Notes: generated by a model not told the origin, from the sequence alone. A stretch of 64,000 bases of DNA from Pinibacter soli (GCF_029961145.1 NZ_JASBRG010000001.1:682001-746000); one strand, 5' to 3'. Counted from the stretch's first letter, positions 27,070 to 36,130 are shown. Made by a program: numbers and translations.

Positions 27070-27156
27070 ATTCTATGCTTTTAGCTATCAGCCGTTAACT
27101 TTTAGCTTATAAAGTTTTTGTGAATAATAACTCTTTTAACCTTGTCGTATTTTCAA

Positions 27157-30100
27157 TTAGCTGTGTGCTGCTTCTTTCTTTTCTGCTTTGTGCTCTTCGT
27201 GTCCTTCTTCCTCTTCTTCAGCTTTTACACCCAAAACAACATCTGTGTTACGAACTTTAGCCAGGTAGTTCACGTTTGGCAATACGTGTAATTGCTCAAG
27301 CGTAAAGAACATACGGTTTTTGTTGTCCTGTCTTGTTTTTGAAATCTGGCTTTCTGTGTTGTTAGCGTTACCGAAAACGATCGCATCAGCCGCACATGCT
27401 TGTTGACAAGCTGTTTTAGCATCATTGTCTGTCAAAGTGCGATTTTCTTTTTTCGCTTTCAGTTTACCTTCCTGCAAACGCTGAACGCAGAATGAACATT
27501 TCTCGATTACACCACGGCTACGAACAGTTACATCTGGGTTCAATACCATACGTGTAAGCTCGTCGTTCATCATCAACACAGACTCATCAAGATGACCTAT
27601 ATTTCCAAGACCGCCAGTGTTCTTTTGGTTATCAGGGAAGCTGTCAGATCCTGTATAATCAGCCCAGTTGAAACGACGTACTTTATAAGGACAGTTGTTC
27701 GCACAATATCTTGTACCTATACAACGGTTATAAGTCATTTGGTTCAAACCTTCACTGCTGTGGTTAGTGGCAGCTACCGGACATACGTTTTCGCAAGGTG
27801 CGTTGTCACAATGTTGACAAAGCATCGGTTGGAAAAGCGTTTGAATACTGTCTGCATCTGAAGCGTTACCGCTGAAATAACGGTCGATACGCAACCAATG
27901 CATTTCATGCGCTCTCAATACTTCGCTTTTACCCACAACTGCCACGTTATTTTCTGCAGTACATGCTACTACGCAGGCACCACAACCATAACAGCTGTTC
28001 AAGTCGATACTCATTCCCCATTTGATACCCGGACGGTCGTAGTGAGGATAGATTGTACCTTCTTTTTCGTATTCAGCCAAGCCACCGAAAGGTGCCAATT
28101 CTTTATCTCTTGCTTCCCAAATTTGTTTTGGATTCTTTTTGAAAGATTCCAAAGTAAGTTCTTTCACTACTTCACGACGGCCTTCATAGCTAGCGTGAGT
28201 TTGTGTTTGAGCAAGTTTGTATATTTTCTTAGCGTCTGTGATAGTTACATCGCTGGCATTGTAAACAACGTTACCATTATTAAGCGTAGCAAATCCAAAT
28301 ACGTTTTGTCCCAATTTGCTGCCGTCAAAGTGAGTCACAGCTTTACCGATTTTCTCACTTCTGCCGTAACCAACTGCGATTGCAATTGTATTTGCCTGGA
28401 TACCAGGAACGATGATAGTTGGGATTGTAATTTCTTTACCCCCTACTTTAACTGTAGCCATTGGCTTAGTCATTTCTACATCGTAAGTGTCAGACGCCGT
28501 TGGATTAAGAACATCTATACCGAACAACTTTTTACCTAAGGCAGGCGAAATGATTGCATAGTTGTCCCAGGTGATCCTTGTGATTGGATCAGGCATTTCT
28601 TGCAACCAAGGGTTGTTGGCTTGTTTACCATCACCCATGCTCACTTTCTCATACAACACCAATTCAATTTCACCACCTTTTTTAGCGCTGTTGATCGCCG
28701 AAGTAGCTTCTGCCACTTTTGCTCCATTGTAAGCTGTGCCGCTTACAGCTGCCGCCGGCTCGATAACACCGTCTTGCAAAGCTTTCAGGTATGCAGCCTG
28801 TCCGCCTACTTTAGCAGCCCAGAAAGTATTGAAATAATCGTGATAAGCAGTTTTGTTACCAGTCCATGTTAACAATGTATCCTGTAACTGGCGGGTTTTG
28901 AAAAGTGGAGAGATTGTAGGCTGCATCAAGCTGTAGTAACCAGCTTTAGGTTCAGCATCGCCCCAGCTTTCAAGGTAATTATTAGCTGGCAAAACGTATT
29001 TGCACAATTCAGTTGTTTCATCCATTTTTTCGTTGAATGAAACAGAAACTTTTACTTTTTTAACAGCCGCTTTGAATTTCTCTGCGTCTGCATAGTCGTA
29101 AGCAGGGTTTGCATCCCAGATCAACAAAGCACCAACGCTACCCGCGTTCATGTCGTCAACCAATTTAGCAAACTCGCTATCTACACCCTGACGTGTTTGA
29201 GAAGGAGCGGCCCAGTTTAAAACTGTTCCGTTTGCACCAATCGCTTCGTTGATTGCAGCAACGATAACCTGAATGTTAACGTCGTTGCTACCACACATTA
29301 CAATAGCAGCGCCTTTATTTGCCAAAAGATCTTTTGCAACTTTTTCGATCGCTGATTTCAGTTTTGCATCGCCTACTGACACACCCTGACCGTTTACTGC
29401 GTTCAACAGAGACAAAGCAATTGCACCTGTTTCAGAAGGACGGTGAGTAAAGCGTTCGTCAGCATTTGCACCTGTCATGCTAAGCATACTCTCGAATTGG
29501 TAGTGCTTGCTCATTTCAGGATTAGCTTCGTTGATTTTTCTTCCGTGAGAGTAACCTTTTTGTTGCTCAAGCGGGTTCAACCATGTACCAAGGAAATCAG
29601 CACCGATACCTACAACCACTTTTGCTTTTTCCAACTGGTAAGCAGGGAAAGCTCTTTTTCCGTAAGCAGCTTCATTTGCCTGTAACATTCCACTGTATGA
29701 AATGGAATCATACTGTACGTGGCGGCCGCCCGGATATTTTGCTAAAAATTCTGTGATGATTTGTTTTGTAGAAGGGGAAGTGATTGTGCTCGTAAGCAAT
29801 ACAACCGGAGCTCCGCCCAAACCTGCCAATGCTTCAGAAACCATTTTATCAAATGCTTCCAGGGAGCTGACTTCTTTTCCATCAGCTGATGGGTAACGAA
29901 GACGCGCAGTATCATAAAGATCTAAAACAGAAGCCTGAACACGTGGAGTGGTTCCGCCTTTTGTGATAGAAGAAAGGTCGTTTCCTTCAATTTTAATAGG
30001 ACGACCGTCACGAACTTTCGCAACTACAGGTATAACTTCTCCGCCGGATACAAATGTTGTAGCATAGTAATTAGCTACACCAGGAGTGATCTCAGCTGGT

Positions 30101-30342
30101 TTATTTAAATAAGGAATGGCTTTTTTTACCGGTGTTTCGCAGCTTGCAGCTACAGCAGCAGCAGCGGTGCTAAAACCCAGGTATTTAAGAAAGTCCCTGC
30201 GTGGGGTTTTTGCATCCAATAGTCCTTTCCCTTCCAGATCTTCAAATGGTAATTCCTCGCGGAATTCGTTCTGAACATTCTCTTGATGTGCTTCTGAGTT
30301 GTGTAACTCCCCGAAACTTTGCCAGTATTTTTTGTTAGCCAT
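27157..30342 (-). CDS. actB: Alternative complex III subunit ActB
   Basis: 1061 residues. A fusion of a molybdopterin-oxidoreductase-like domain (about 80-760, without the residues to bind the cofactor in this family) and a ferredoxin-like domain (about 770-1010). A Tat-type signal lies at an internal position (RRDFLKYLG at 48-56) after a soluble N-terminal extension, the 'Tat-variant' form known for this family. Iron-sulfur ligand groups seen: CYGCGACVVAC, CQHCDNAPCENVCP, CIGTRYCANNCP, and CSFC with CQQACAAD, which fit three 4Fe-4S clusters and one 3Fe-4S cluster. The C-terminal 30 residues are Glu/Lys/His rich. 95 bp after actA. Confidence 0.95.
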   Translation of the reverse strand: MANKKYWQSFGELHNSEAHQENVQNEFREELPFEDLEGKGLLDAKTPRRDFLKYLGFSTAAAAVAASCETPVKKAIPYLNKPAEITPGVANYYATTFVSGGEVIPVVAKVRDGRPIKIEGNDLSSITKGGTTPRVQASVLDLYDTARLRYPSADGKEVSSLEAFDKMVSEALAGLGGAPVVLLTSTITSPSTKQIITEFLAKYPGGRHVQYDSISYSGMLQANEAAYGKRAFPAYQLEKAKVVVGIGADFLGTWLNPLEQQKGYSHGRKINEANPEMSKHYQFESMLSMTGANADERFTHRPSETGAIALSLLNAVNGQGVSVGDAKLKSAIEKVAKDLLANKGAAIVMCGSNDVNIQVIVAAINEAIGANGTVLNWAAPSQTRQGVDSEFAKLVDDMNAGSVGALLIWDANPAYDYADAEKFKAAVKKVKVSVSFNEKMDETTELCKYVLPANNYLESWGDAEPKAGYYSLMQPTISPLFKTRQLQDTLLTWTGNKTAYHDYFNTFWAAKVGGQAAYLKALQDGVIEPAAAVSGTAYNGAKVAEATSAINSAKKGGEIELVLYEKVSMGDGKQANNPWLQEMPDPITRITWDNYAIISPALGKKLFGIDVLNPTASDTYDVEMTKPMATVKVGGKEITIPTIIVPGIQANTIAIAVGYGRSEKIGKAVTHFDGSKLGQNVFGFATLNNGNVVYNASDVTITDAKKIYKLAQTQTHASYEGRREVVKELTLESFKKNPKQIWEARDKELAPFGGLAEYEKEGTIYPHYDRPGIKWGMSIDLNSCYGCGACVVACTAENNVAVVGKSEVLRAHEMHWLRIDRYFSGNASDADSIQTLFQPMLCQHCDNAPCENVCPVAATNHSSEGLNQMTYNRCIGTRYCANNCPYKVRRFNWADYTGSDSFPDNQKNTGGLGNIGHLDESVLMMNDELTRMVLNPDVTVRSRGVIEKCSFCVQRLQEGKLKAKKENRTLTDNDAKTACQQACAADAIVFGNANNTESQISKTRQDNKNRMFFTLEQLHVLPNVNYLAKVRNTDVVLGVKAEEEEEGHEEHKAEKKEAAHS

Positions 30343-30437
30343 ACTAATATTAGATCGAAGATTATTGGTTACTGCCGTTTTAGTTACAGACAGTGAATTT
30401 CCTTTTAATTATTTGTTTTGATCCTTTGCACTATATA

Positions 30438-31718
30438 TTAATAGTGACATTTTTGACATTCTGTACCACCGATTGTTTCTACAGTGATGCTATCCAGTTT
30501 ATGAGGGTTAGCGATCATTTCGCCATCTTTATTCTTAATAGAATCTTTCATTTGGTCGTGGAACTTCTCGTATATGCTGTAGAACTTGTTGTCTGTGAAT
30601 TGAACTTTTGTTTCACGGTGACAGTTGATACACCAGCCCATGCTCAGGTCAGCGAATTGGTATACTTCATTTTCTTTTTGAATTTCACCGTGACATGTCT
30701 GACAAGCTTGCTTACCGGCAACTACGTGTTGAGAGTGGTTGAAGTATACGTGGTCAGGCAGGTTGTGGATACGAACCCACTCGATTGGCTTAGGCTCATT
30801 AGCGTATTTCTTTTGCGCTGCGTCCCAACCTGTGTAGCTATAAAGTTTTTTGATCTCCTCTGTTCCATTAACCTCTGTTCCGTCTTCGCGGTACAGTTTT
30901 TCGCTTTTATCGCTATACTCGTTGATCGCCATGTGACAGTTCATACAAATATTCAAAGAAGGAATATTTGCCTGTTTGCCCAATTGCGCACCACCGTGAC
31001 AATACAAACAGTTGATCTGGTTAGTGCCTGCGTGTACTTTGTGAGAATAGAAGATTGGTTGTTCAGGCTGGTAGTTTTTATTACGGCCAAGACCGATAGC
31101 GCCTTGAATTGTGTAATAACCACCTACTACAAACAGTACCAATGTAAATAAGGTGATGTAAGTTTTATTTCTGTAGAAAGGAACCGGCTCGAAAGCAGGA
31201 ACACCTTCTTTATCGTCAGAAAGTTTTTTCAGGTTTGAGTTTACCTGCAACAAAATCAGCGTAATAACTGCAAGGATCAGGGAAAGAATACCGAAAAGAA
31301 GGCTGTTATCAGAACCCTTTTCTTCTGTTTCAGTAGCTGCAGCTGCACCTGGAGTTGTTGGCACTGGTGTGCTAACATATTTCAGGATGGCATCGATATC
31401 GGCATCTGAAAGGCTTTCAAACACCTGCATTGGTGTTTTATTGTACTTAACGTACAAGTCGTTGAAATACTTGTTACCGCTAGCCAACACTTTTTGGTTG
31501 TTGTGGATCCACGCGTGTAGCAATTTTTTGTCTGGAACACGTTCTTCAATACCTGCCAGTGCAGGACCGGTCAAATCTTTATTTACGGCGTGACATGATG
31601 CGCAATTCGCCTGAAATAAAGCCTTGCCGTCTTGAGCCTTCAAATTCTGGAAAGAAATTATAAGGAGCAAAAGGATACTGAATATACTAGTCTTGGCTAT
31701 TCTGCTTTGATAATTCAT
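30438..31718 (-). CDS. actA: Alternative complex III subunit ActA, fused multiheme cytochrome c
   Basis: 426 residues from the ATG at 31718 (a longer frame upstream reads into the promoter). A signal peptide (1-28, ending NLKA) is followed by a monoheme domain (C39-C42-H43, CASCH), two membrane segments (about 145-190 region), and a pentaheme domain with CLYCH, CMNCH, CQTCH, CINCH and CQKCH. That gives six CxxCH sites, against five in the ActA of ACIII as first described; the extra one is the N-terminal fused domain. First gene of the operon, with a good -7 box 52 bp upstream. Confidence 0.94.
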   Translation of the reverse strand: MNYQSRIAKTSIFSILLLLIISFQNLKAQDGKALFQANCASCHAVNKDLTGPALAGIEERVPDKKLLHAWIHNNQKVLASGNKYFNDLYVKYNKTPMQVFESLSDADIDAILKYVSTPVPTTPGAAAATETEEKGSDNSLLFGILSLILAVITLILLQVNSNLKKLSDDKEGVPAFEPVPFYRNKTYITLFTLVLFVVGGYYTIQGAIGLGRNKNYQPEQPIFYSHKVHAGTNQINCLYCHGGAQLGKQANIPSLNICMNCHMAINEYSDKSEKLYREDGTEVNGTEEIKKLYSYTGWDAAQKKYANEPKPIEWVRIHNLPDHVYFNHSQHVVAGKQACQTCHGEIQKENEVYQFADLSMGWCINCHRETKVQFTDNKFYSIYEKFHDQMKDSIKNKDGEMIANPHKLDSITVETIGGTECQKCHY

Positions 31719-31769
31719 ATTTCTCAAAATATCTGTGGATAATGTGGAAAAAATATCCGGAATCGGGTG

Positions 31770-31777
31770 CAAAAATA
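31770..31777 (-). promoter_or_regulatory. -7 box of the act-cta operon
   Basis: Minus-strand TATTTTTG matches TAnnTTTG. Upstream on the same strand is GCGTTTTGTCAATTGACTGT, which offers TTG elements 14 or 21 bp away. Leader of about 45 nt to the ActA start codon. Confidence 0.5.
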
Positions 31778-32450
31778 TGACAGTCAATTGACAAAACGCA
31801 AACAAGCCGATATTTTTTTTTTCCGCTCTGGGCTTGCGTTTCAGAGGATTAAACTCAAGAATGCAGAATATACCGACAAAAATTTATGATAGCTTTAGAA
31901 CTATTTTTAATATATACAAAAATGTGAATAACAGAAAGTTTATCTCCATCATCTTAATATATGATTACCATCAACATCGATTGGTTCGTGCAGAAATAAA
32001 CTGAAAATCAGAGAGCATCTTTTCTGGTAGAAAGTCTATTATAGAAAAGATACATTGAAATATTCGGAAAATACCCATTTTTAACAGGGCTAATTTAACC
32101 AATAGCCCAGTTTCTTTTCCGAGACCTAATTACTGCCAGTAGTAAAGCGTACTGAAATTTCTGAGCAAAAGCATATATTTTGTAAAATATTATAAATCAA
32201 ACCCTTAGTTGAAAAGTTTAAAAATCTGCAACTAAGTTAAGATTGCGACTAAACGGTTGACGATTGGGGGCAGGAAATAAGTGCTTCCGTTGCAAATCAA
32301 AAACGGCGCTTTTTATACCATACTATATATAGTGTAAAAATATATAGTATAACAGTCCTTTGGAGCAGTATATTTTCTTTACAAATTATCTGACGAGAAT
32401 GGTTAAAGAATGCAGGGTAGAAAAGTTGCTTCGCCAAATGTCAAAGGGCC

Positions 32451-32458
32451 TATTTTTG
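32451..32458 (+). promoter_or_regulatory. -7 box of purN
   Basis: TATTTTTG matches TAnnTTTG, 29 bp before the ATG at 32488. It supports the shorter purN start over an in-frame ATG at 32410. Confidence 0.45.
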
Positions 32459-32487
32459 CTTTTCTAATAAAAACGCCACACTATCAC

Positions 32488-33063
32488 ATGATCAAAGTAG
32501 CCATTTTTGCTTCCGGAGCCGGTTCCAATGCCCAAAAGATAATTGACCATTTTAAAGATCACCCTTCTATAAAGATCAGTCTGATTGTTTGCAACAAACC
32601 TGGCGCAGGCGTTTTGGGTATTGCGGATAAAGAAAACATTCCGACATTACTTATTGAAAAGGAACAATTCTTCAGAGGCGACCATTACGTACATGCCTTA
32701 AAGGCTCATGATATATCTTTTATCATACTTGCGGGATTTCTCTGGAAAATACCCGGCGGTTTGGTGGAAGCTTTCCGTGGACATATTATTAATATACATC
32801 CGGCACTTCTACCAAAGTATGGTGGCAAAGGCATGTATGGACAATTTGTACATGCAGCAGTCATTGAAGCAGCAGAGAAAGAAAGCGGCATCACCATTCA
32901 TTATGTCGACGAACAATACGATCACGGTTCTACTATCTTCCAGGCAACTTGTGAAATAACGCCCAGCGATACACCGGAAACACTCGCTCAAAAAATTCAT
33001 GCATTGGAGCATGCACATTTTCCAAGAGTGGCGGAAGAAGTGATCTTACAATTAAAAAGTTAA
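32488..33063 (+). CDS. purN: Phosphoribosylglycinamide formyltransferase
   Basis: 191 residues from ATG 32488 (MIKVAIFASGAGSNAQ), which puts the conserved N-terminal strand at the normal place; the upstream in-frame ATG adds 26 residues not found in the family. It transfers formyl from 10-formyltetrahydrofolate to GAR in purine synthesis. Seen: FASGAGSNAQKI (phosphate binding), IILAGFLWKIP, IINIHPALLPKYGGKGMYG (Asn-His catalytic pair) and the YVDEQYDHG Asp. The stop codon is 24 bp before a stop in the next gene's open frame, which begins soon after. Confidence 0.94.
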   Translation: MIKVAIFASGAGSNAQKIIDHFKDHPSIKISLIVCNKPGAGVLGIADKENIPTLLIEKEQFFRGDHYVHALKAHDISFIILAGFLWKIPGGLVEAFRGHIINIHPALLPKYGGKGMYGQFVHAAVIEAAEKESGITIHYVDEQYDHGSTIFQATCEITPSDTPETLAQKIHALEHAHFPRVAEEVILQLKS

Positions 33064-33114
33064 ATTGAAAGTTTGTTGATTGAATAAAATTTTTTCGGTG
33101 TAATATCACACTCA

Positions 33115-33912
33115 ATAAAAGCATTTTATCTGATCAGATATTTACTACTAATCGTCGTTTGTTTTTGCACCGTTGCGGCAACGGCACAGTATGCTACCAT
33201 AAAGGGAACAATAATGGATGAGACCAATACATTTCCTATTCCCGGAGTGAGTGTATTGTCCAAATCCGGCCGGGGTACTACTACTGACTCGTCCGGAAGA
33301 TATTCCATCGTCCTGGCAGAATCGGATTCCATTTACTTTTCATATCTAAATAAACCGACGTCAAAATTTGCAGTGAACACTATTGCAGATCCCAATGCTT
33401 TTAATGTAGCTATCCGAATTCCTGTTGCCTATTTGAAAGAGATCAGGGTTTTGCCACGCAACTACAAAATGGACTCCCTTCAAAACCGAATCGATTACGC
33501 AAAGGTTTTCAACTATAAAAAACCCGGGCTTAGTATAACTGCCCCTAATACAGGAGCTCTGGGTGTTGGTCTGGACTTAGATCAGATCATCGGAATGTTC
33601 AGCGTACAAAAGAACAGGCGCATGGCGCTCTTCCAAAAGAGGTTAATCTGGGAGGAGCATGAAAAATTCATCGACCATCGCTTTTCAAGAGGCGTTATAC
33701 GCAGGCTTACAAAACTCGACAGTACAGCTCTGGACACGTTTATGATCGTTTTCAGACCCAGCTATTTATTCACCGCTTCCAGAAGCGATTACGACTTTTA
33801 TGACTACATAAAAAAAGCCGGAGAGGCTTATAAAGCCGGTGTTCGACATAATTATCTTTTGCGTAAGGAAGATTATTTAAACGATTATTACGATCAGGAT
33901 TACCACAATTAA
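33115..33912 (+). CDS. Secreted protein with CarboxypepD_reg-like domain; start codon unclear
   Basis: Open frame of 266 codons if begun at ATA 33115. The first ATG is at 33214, but the 33 codons before it read as a signal peptide (RYLLLIVVCFCTVAATAQ) followed by the true first strand YATIKGTI of a carboxypeptidase-regulatory-like beta-sandwich (about 30-105: GVSVLSKSGRGTTTDSSGRYSI). A stop lies at 33085-33087, and no ATG, GTG or TTG occurs between it and 33214; candidates are ATA 33115 and CTG 33130. The rest (about 110-266) is a helical domain without a family I know (RMALFQKRLIWEEHEKFIDH). The CarboxypepD_reg fold is common in Bacteroidota surface and TonB-linked proteins. Likely co-transcribed with purN and the next gene (10-bp gap). 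Confidence 0.6.
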   Translation: MKAFYLIRYLLLIVVCFCTVAATAQYATIKGTIMDETNTFPIPGVSVLSKSGRGTTTDSSGRYSIVLAESDSIYFSYLNKPTSKFAVNTIADPNAFNVAIRIPVAYLKEIRVLPRNYKMDSLQNRIDYAKVFNYKKPGLSITAPNTGALGVGLDLDQIIGMFSVQKNRRMALFQKRLIWEEHEKFIDHRFSRGVIRRLTKLDSTALDTFMIVFRPSYLFTASRSDYDFYDYIKKAGEAYKAGVRHNYLLRKEDYLNDYYDQDYHN

Positions 33913-33922
33913 ACCTCAGAAC

Positions 33923-34468
33923 ATGGACCAACTAACTCTTGGCATAGGCACGCGTTTACAACATACACAATATGGACCGGGTGTTATTGTTGGCGTAAAA
34001 TATGCAGTCTACATAATTTCATTTATCCATCACGGCATTAAAGAGATCGATAAAACGGATACTCATTTGGATGAAATTCTTCCGGAAAATGTGACCACCG
34101 AAGTCGAGACAACATCGGAGCTGGAAAAATCGCTTCTTAAAATTCTTCGCTTGTGGGGCGACGTTACCGAGCCAGTTCCCTTAGGCGAGAGATGGACCGG
34201 TGGAACGATGCTCCTCCAACCAAAAGATTCTTCTTTAAAACCCAAGGAAATACCCATTGAAGCATTCTTTCACAAAATAGTAATGCTGCGCGACAGGATC
34301 CGCGTAATGGAACAACAGATTAATAGTCATAAAACTTTAACCGACGAGGACAAAGTAAATCTTCAACAATATATTACACGTATTTACGGCTCCCTTACCA
34401 CATTTAATGTTCTTTTTAAAAATAAAGAGCAGTGGTTTGTTGGGGAAAAAGGCGCGAAGGAGGATTAG
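33923..34468 (+). CDS. Conserved cytoplasmic protein with Tudor-like N terminus, unknown function
   Basis: 181 residues. The start LTLGIGTRLQHTQYGPGVIV (GxRVxHxxYGxGxI pattern) resembles the small beta-barrel found at the C terminus of UvrD/PcrA-type helicases and in DUF3553 proteins. The rest is helical and charged, with a probable coiled coil at about 112-150 (IVMLRDRIRVMEQQINSHKT). No signal peptide or membrane segment. I do not recognise a named family for the whole protein. It follows the secreted protein by 10 bp, so it is co-transcribed. Confidence 0.7.
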   Translation: MDQLTLGIGTRLQHTQYGPGVIVGVKYAVYIISFIHHGIKEIDKTDTHLDEILPENVTTEVETTSELEKSLLKILRLWGDVTEPVPLGERWTGGTMLLQPKDSSLKPKEIPIEAFFHKIVMLRDRIRVMEQQINSHKTLTDEDKVNLQQYITRIYGSLTTFNVLFKNKEQWFVGEKGAKED

Positions 34469-34525
34469 GGAAATTGCTGGTTATTAGACTTTATGTGCAA
34501 CAACCGGCAACCATCAACCAACAAC

Positions 34526-35047
34526 TCATTTCTTCTTTTTCTTCACCTTCGGTTCTACAATCACGCCATTAAACGAAATAGGTTGTTTGCTCGTGCTGGT
34601 AACCTGCAGCGTTGCATAGCCCTCGGATGACACGCTTAAACTCATCATCTGTATGTCTTGCACATCTTTTGGCTTGATTAGAATATCCCAACCTTGTTTT
34701 TTACCAGGCGTTACGGTGTAGTCAAAATCTTTTGAAATGAAGTGAATGCCTCCTTGCGTTGGGTCCATCGGTGCCGTGTATGCGCGACCATAGTATGGGA
34801 GGTAAGAATTAATGGTATCCTTGCTCACTTTCACATCGTATTCATAATTGAGCTGACGGGTTGCACCCGACATTGGCATTGCGGACTGCGCCTTAAACAC
34901 ATAATTCTGCGAGTCGATAAGCGCTTTAATAGCGGCTTGTTTCTTTTCCTTTTTTGAATCTTGTGCTATTAAATTGTTGTTATTAAACAGCAAGGCAATC
35001 ATTATGAAAGAAAAATAAATGCCTGCCAAGAGAAGTCTTTTTGCCAT
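34526..35047 (-). CDS. DUF4251 secreted protein
   Basis: 173 residues with a signal peptide (about 1-28, FSFIMIALLFNNNNLIAQ). The body has the DUF4251 pattern: SYLPYYGRAYTAPMDPTQGG (residues about 82-101) and IHFISKDFDYTV. Bacteroidota-specific periplasmic domain, role unknown. The C terminus is a run of Lys (PKVKKKKK). Convergent with the preceding gene and divergent from the DapB-like gene. No partner. Confidence 0.85.
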   Translation of the reverse strand: MAKRLLLAGIYFSFIMIALLFNNNNLIAQDSKKEKKQAAIKALIDSQNYVFKAQSAMPMSGATRQLNYEYDVKVSKDTINSYLPYYGRAYTAPMDPTQGGIHFISKDFDYTVTPGKKQGWDILIKPKDVQDIQMMSLSVSSEGYATLQVTSTSKQPISFNGVIVEPKVKKKKK

Positions 35048-35234
35048 TGTTTCAATGCTTTAAAGTTTGCGAATTAGGCTTATTAAATATAGCACTAAGT
35101 TTTTATTAAATATATACCCAACAAGCTTTCACCCTTCTTAAAAATGGTTACTATATTGCAATTCTCCCCAATCGCAACTGCGTAGTTGCAGCCCTGCCGT
35201 GTGGTCTAATTTTCTAACCTTTAAAAACAAACTC

Positions 35235-36002
35235 ATGACCAAAATTAGAATCGGACTATTTGGCTTCGGCAAAACCGGCAAACAAGTAGCTGGTGAATTT
35301 CTAAACGACAAGCATTTTGAGTTGGTTTGGGTCGTTCGAAGAAACGAAACCGACCTTGGCAAGTATGCGAGTCACTTGTTAGGACATGAATTCAAGGCAG
35401 GAAAACTTTTTTCTGTGAACGACATTGGTCCTGATTTCTATAGAAAGAATCCCGTAGATGTATTGGTAGATTTTTCAAGTTCAGACGGCATTCAATATTA
35501 TGAAGCGGCGGCTGAACAAGGCATCAAAATCATTTCAGCAATCTCCAAGTATGAAGAACAGGATTTCCAACTGTTAGAAAAATTGAAATCCAAAACAGCG
35601 ATGTTATATTCTCCAAATATCACGCTGGGAGTGAATTTCTTACTAATTGCTTCACAGGTTTTACAAAAGATTGCACCGCATGCAGATATTGAAATTGTTG
35701 AAGAACATTTTCGCAAAAAAAATGAAACATCAGGTACCGCATTAAAAATTGCCGAAACACTCGGTCTTGAAAAAGACAAACACGTTAATTCAATTCGTGT
35801 GGGCGGTATCGTTGGTAAACATGAAGTGATATTCGGCCTGCCCAATCAAACGATCCGCATCATTCACGAAAGCATTAGCCGGGCTGCATTTGGCCAGGGC
35901 GCCATCTTTGCGGCTAAATGGCTGATCGAGCAAGCAGCGGGGTTATACAATATGGAAAATTATATTACCGATCTGTTCAGAAGAAATATTCCGGTTTACT
36001 AG
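35235..36002 (+). CDS. Divergent dihydrodipicolinate reductase (DapB-like)
   Basis: 255 residues from ATG 35235 (MTKIRIGLFGFGKTGKQV); an upstream in-frame ATG at 35199 adds 12 non-family residues. It has the NAD(P)-binding GxxGxxGK start, VLVDFSSSDGIQYYEAAAEQG, and a central segment IEIVEEHFRKKNETSGTALK. In classical DapB this is ExHHxxKxDxPSGTA with two catalytic His; here only the first His (H158) is kept, the second is Phe, and the loop is one residue shorter with Asp/Pro replaced. The ending (GQGAIFAAKWLIEQAAGLYNM) is DapB-like. It may still reduce dihydrodipicolinate for lysine/peptidoglycan synthesis, or be a paralog with another substrate. The stop codon lies in a palindromic repeat. 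Confidence 0.75.
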   Translation: MTKIRIGLFGFGKTGKQVAGEFLNDKHFELVWVVRRNETDLGKYASHLLGHEFKAGKLFSVNDIGPDFYRKNPVDVLVDFSSSDGIQYYEAAAEQGIKIISAISKYEEQDFQLLEKLKSKTAMLYSPNITLGVNFLLIASQVLQKIAPHADIEIVEEHFRKKNETSGTALKIAETLGLEKDKHVNSIRVGGIVGKHEVIFGLPNQTIRIIHESISRAAFGQGAIFAAKWLIEQAAGLYNMENYITDLFRRNIPVY

Positions 36003-36098
36003 AGAAAGAACGCAGATTATCATGATTGTCATGATTAACACAGATAAATTCTCGTCATAACAAATCATAAAAATCTTGATAATCTGCGTTCTTTCTCT
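36001..36098. repeat. Long palindromic repeat, family R-related, copy 3
   Basis: AGAGAAAGAACGCAGATTAT (36001-36020) plus CA pairs exactly with the reverse complement at 36077-36098 (22 bp). The stop codon of the DapB-like gene (36000-36002) overlaps the left end. Confidence 0.9.
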
Positions 36099-36130
36099 TT
36101 AATTTCGAACCTCCAAAATTATCTAATCAA

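Larger units (their letters stand above)
31719..32487. other. 769-bp intergenic region between actA and purN
   Basis: No coding frame or RNA gene that I can support. It holds the actA promoter on the left, AT-rich sequence in the middle, a perfect 12-bp palindrome ACTATATATAGT at 32322-32333 followed 12 bp later by a partial copy (TATATAGTATA), and the purN promoter box on the right. Confidence 0.55.

Noticed and set aside
27898-28539. 213-residue plus-strand open frame
   Set aside because: Antisense shadow of actB, with no recognisable domain.
30393-31151. 252-residue plus-strand open frame
   Set aside because: Exactly antisense to actA, rich in Cys/Val/Phe as expected from the reversed heme-motif codons; no start signals.
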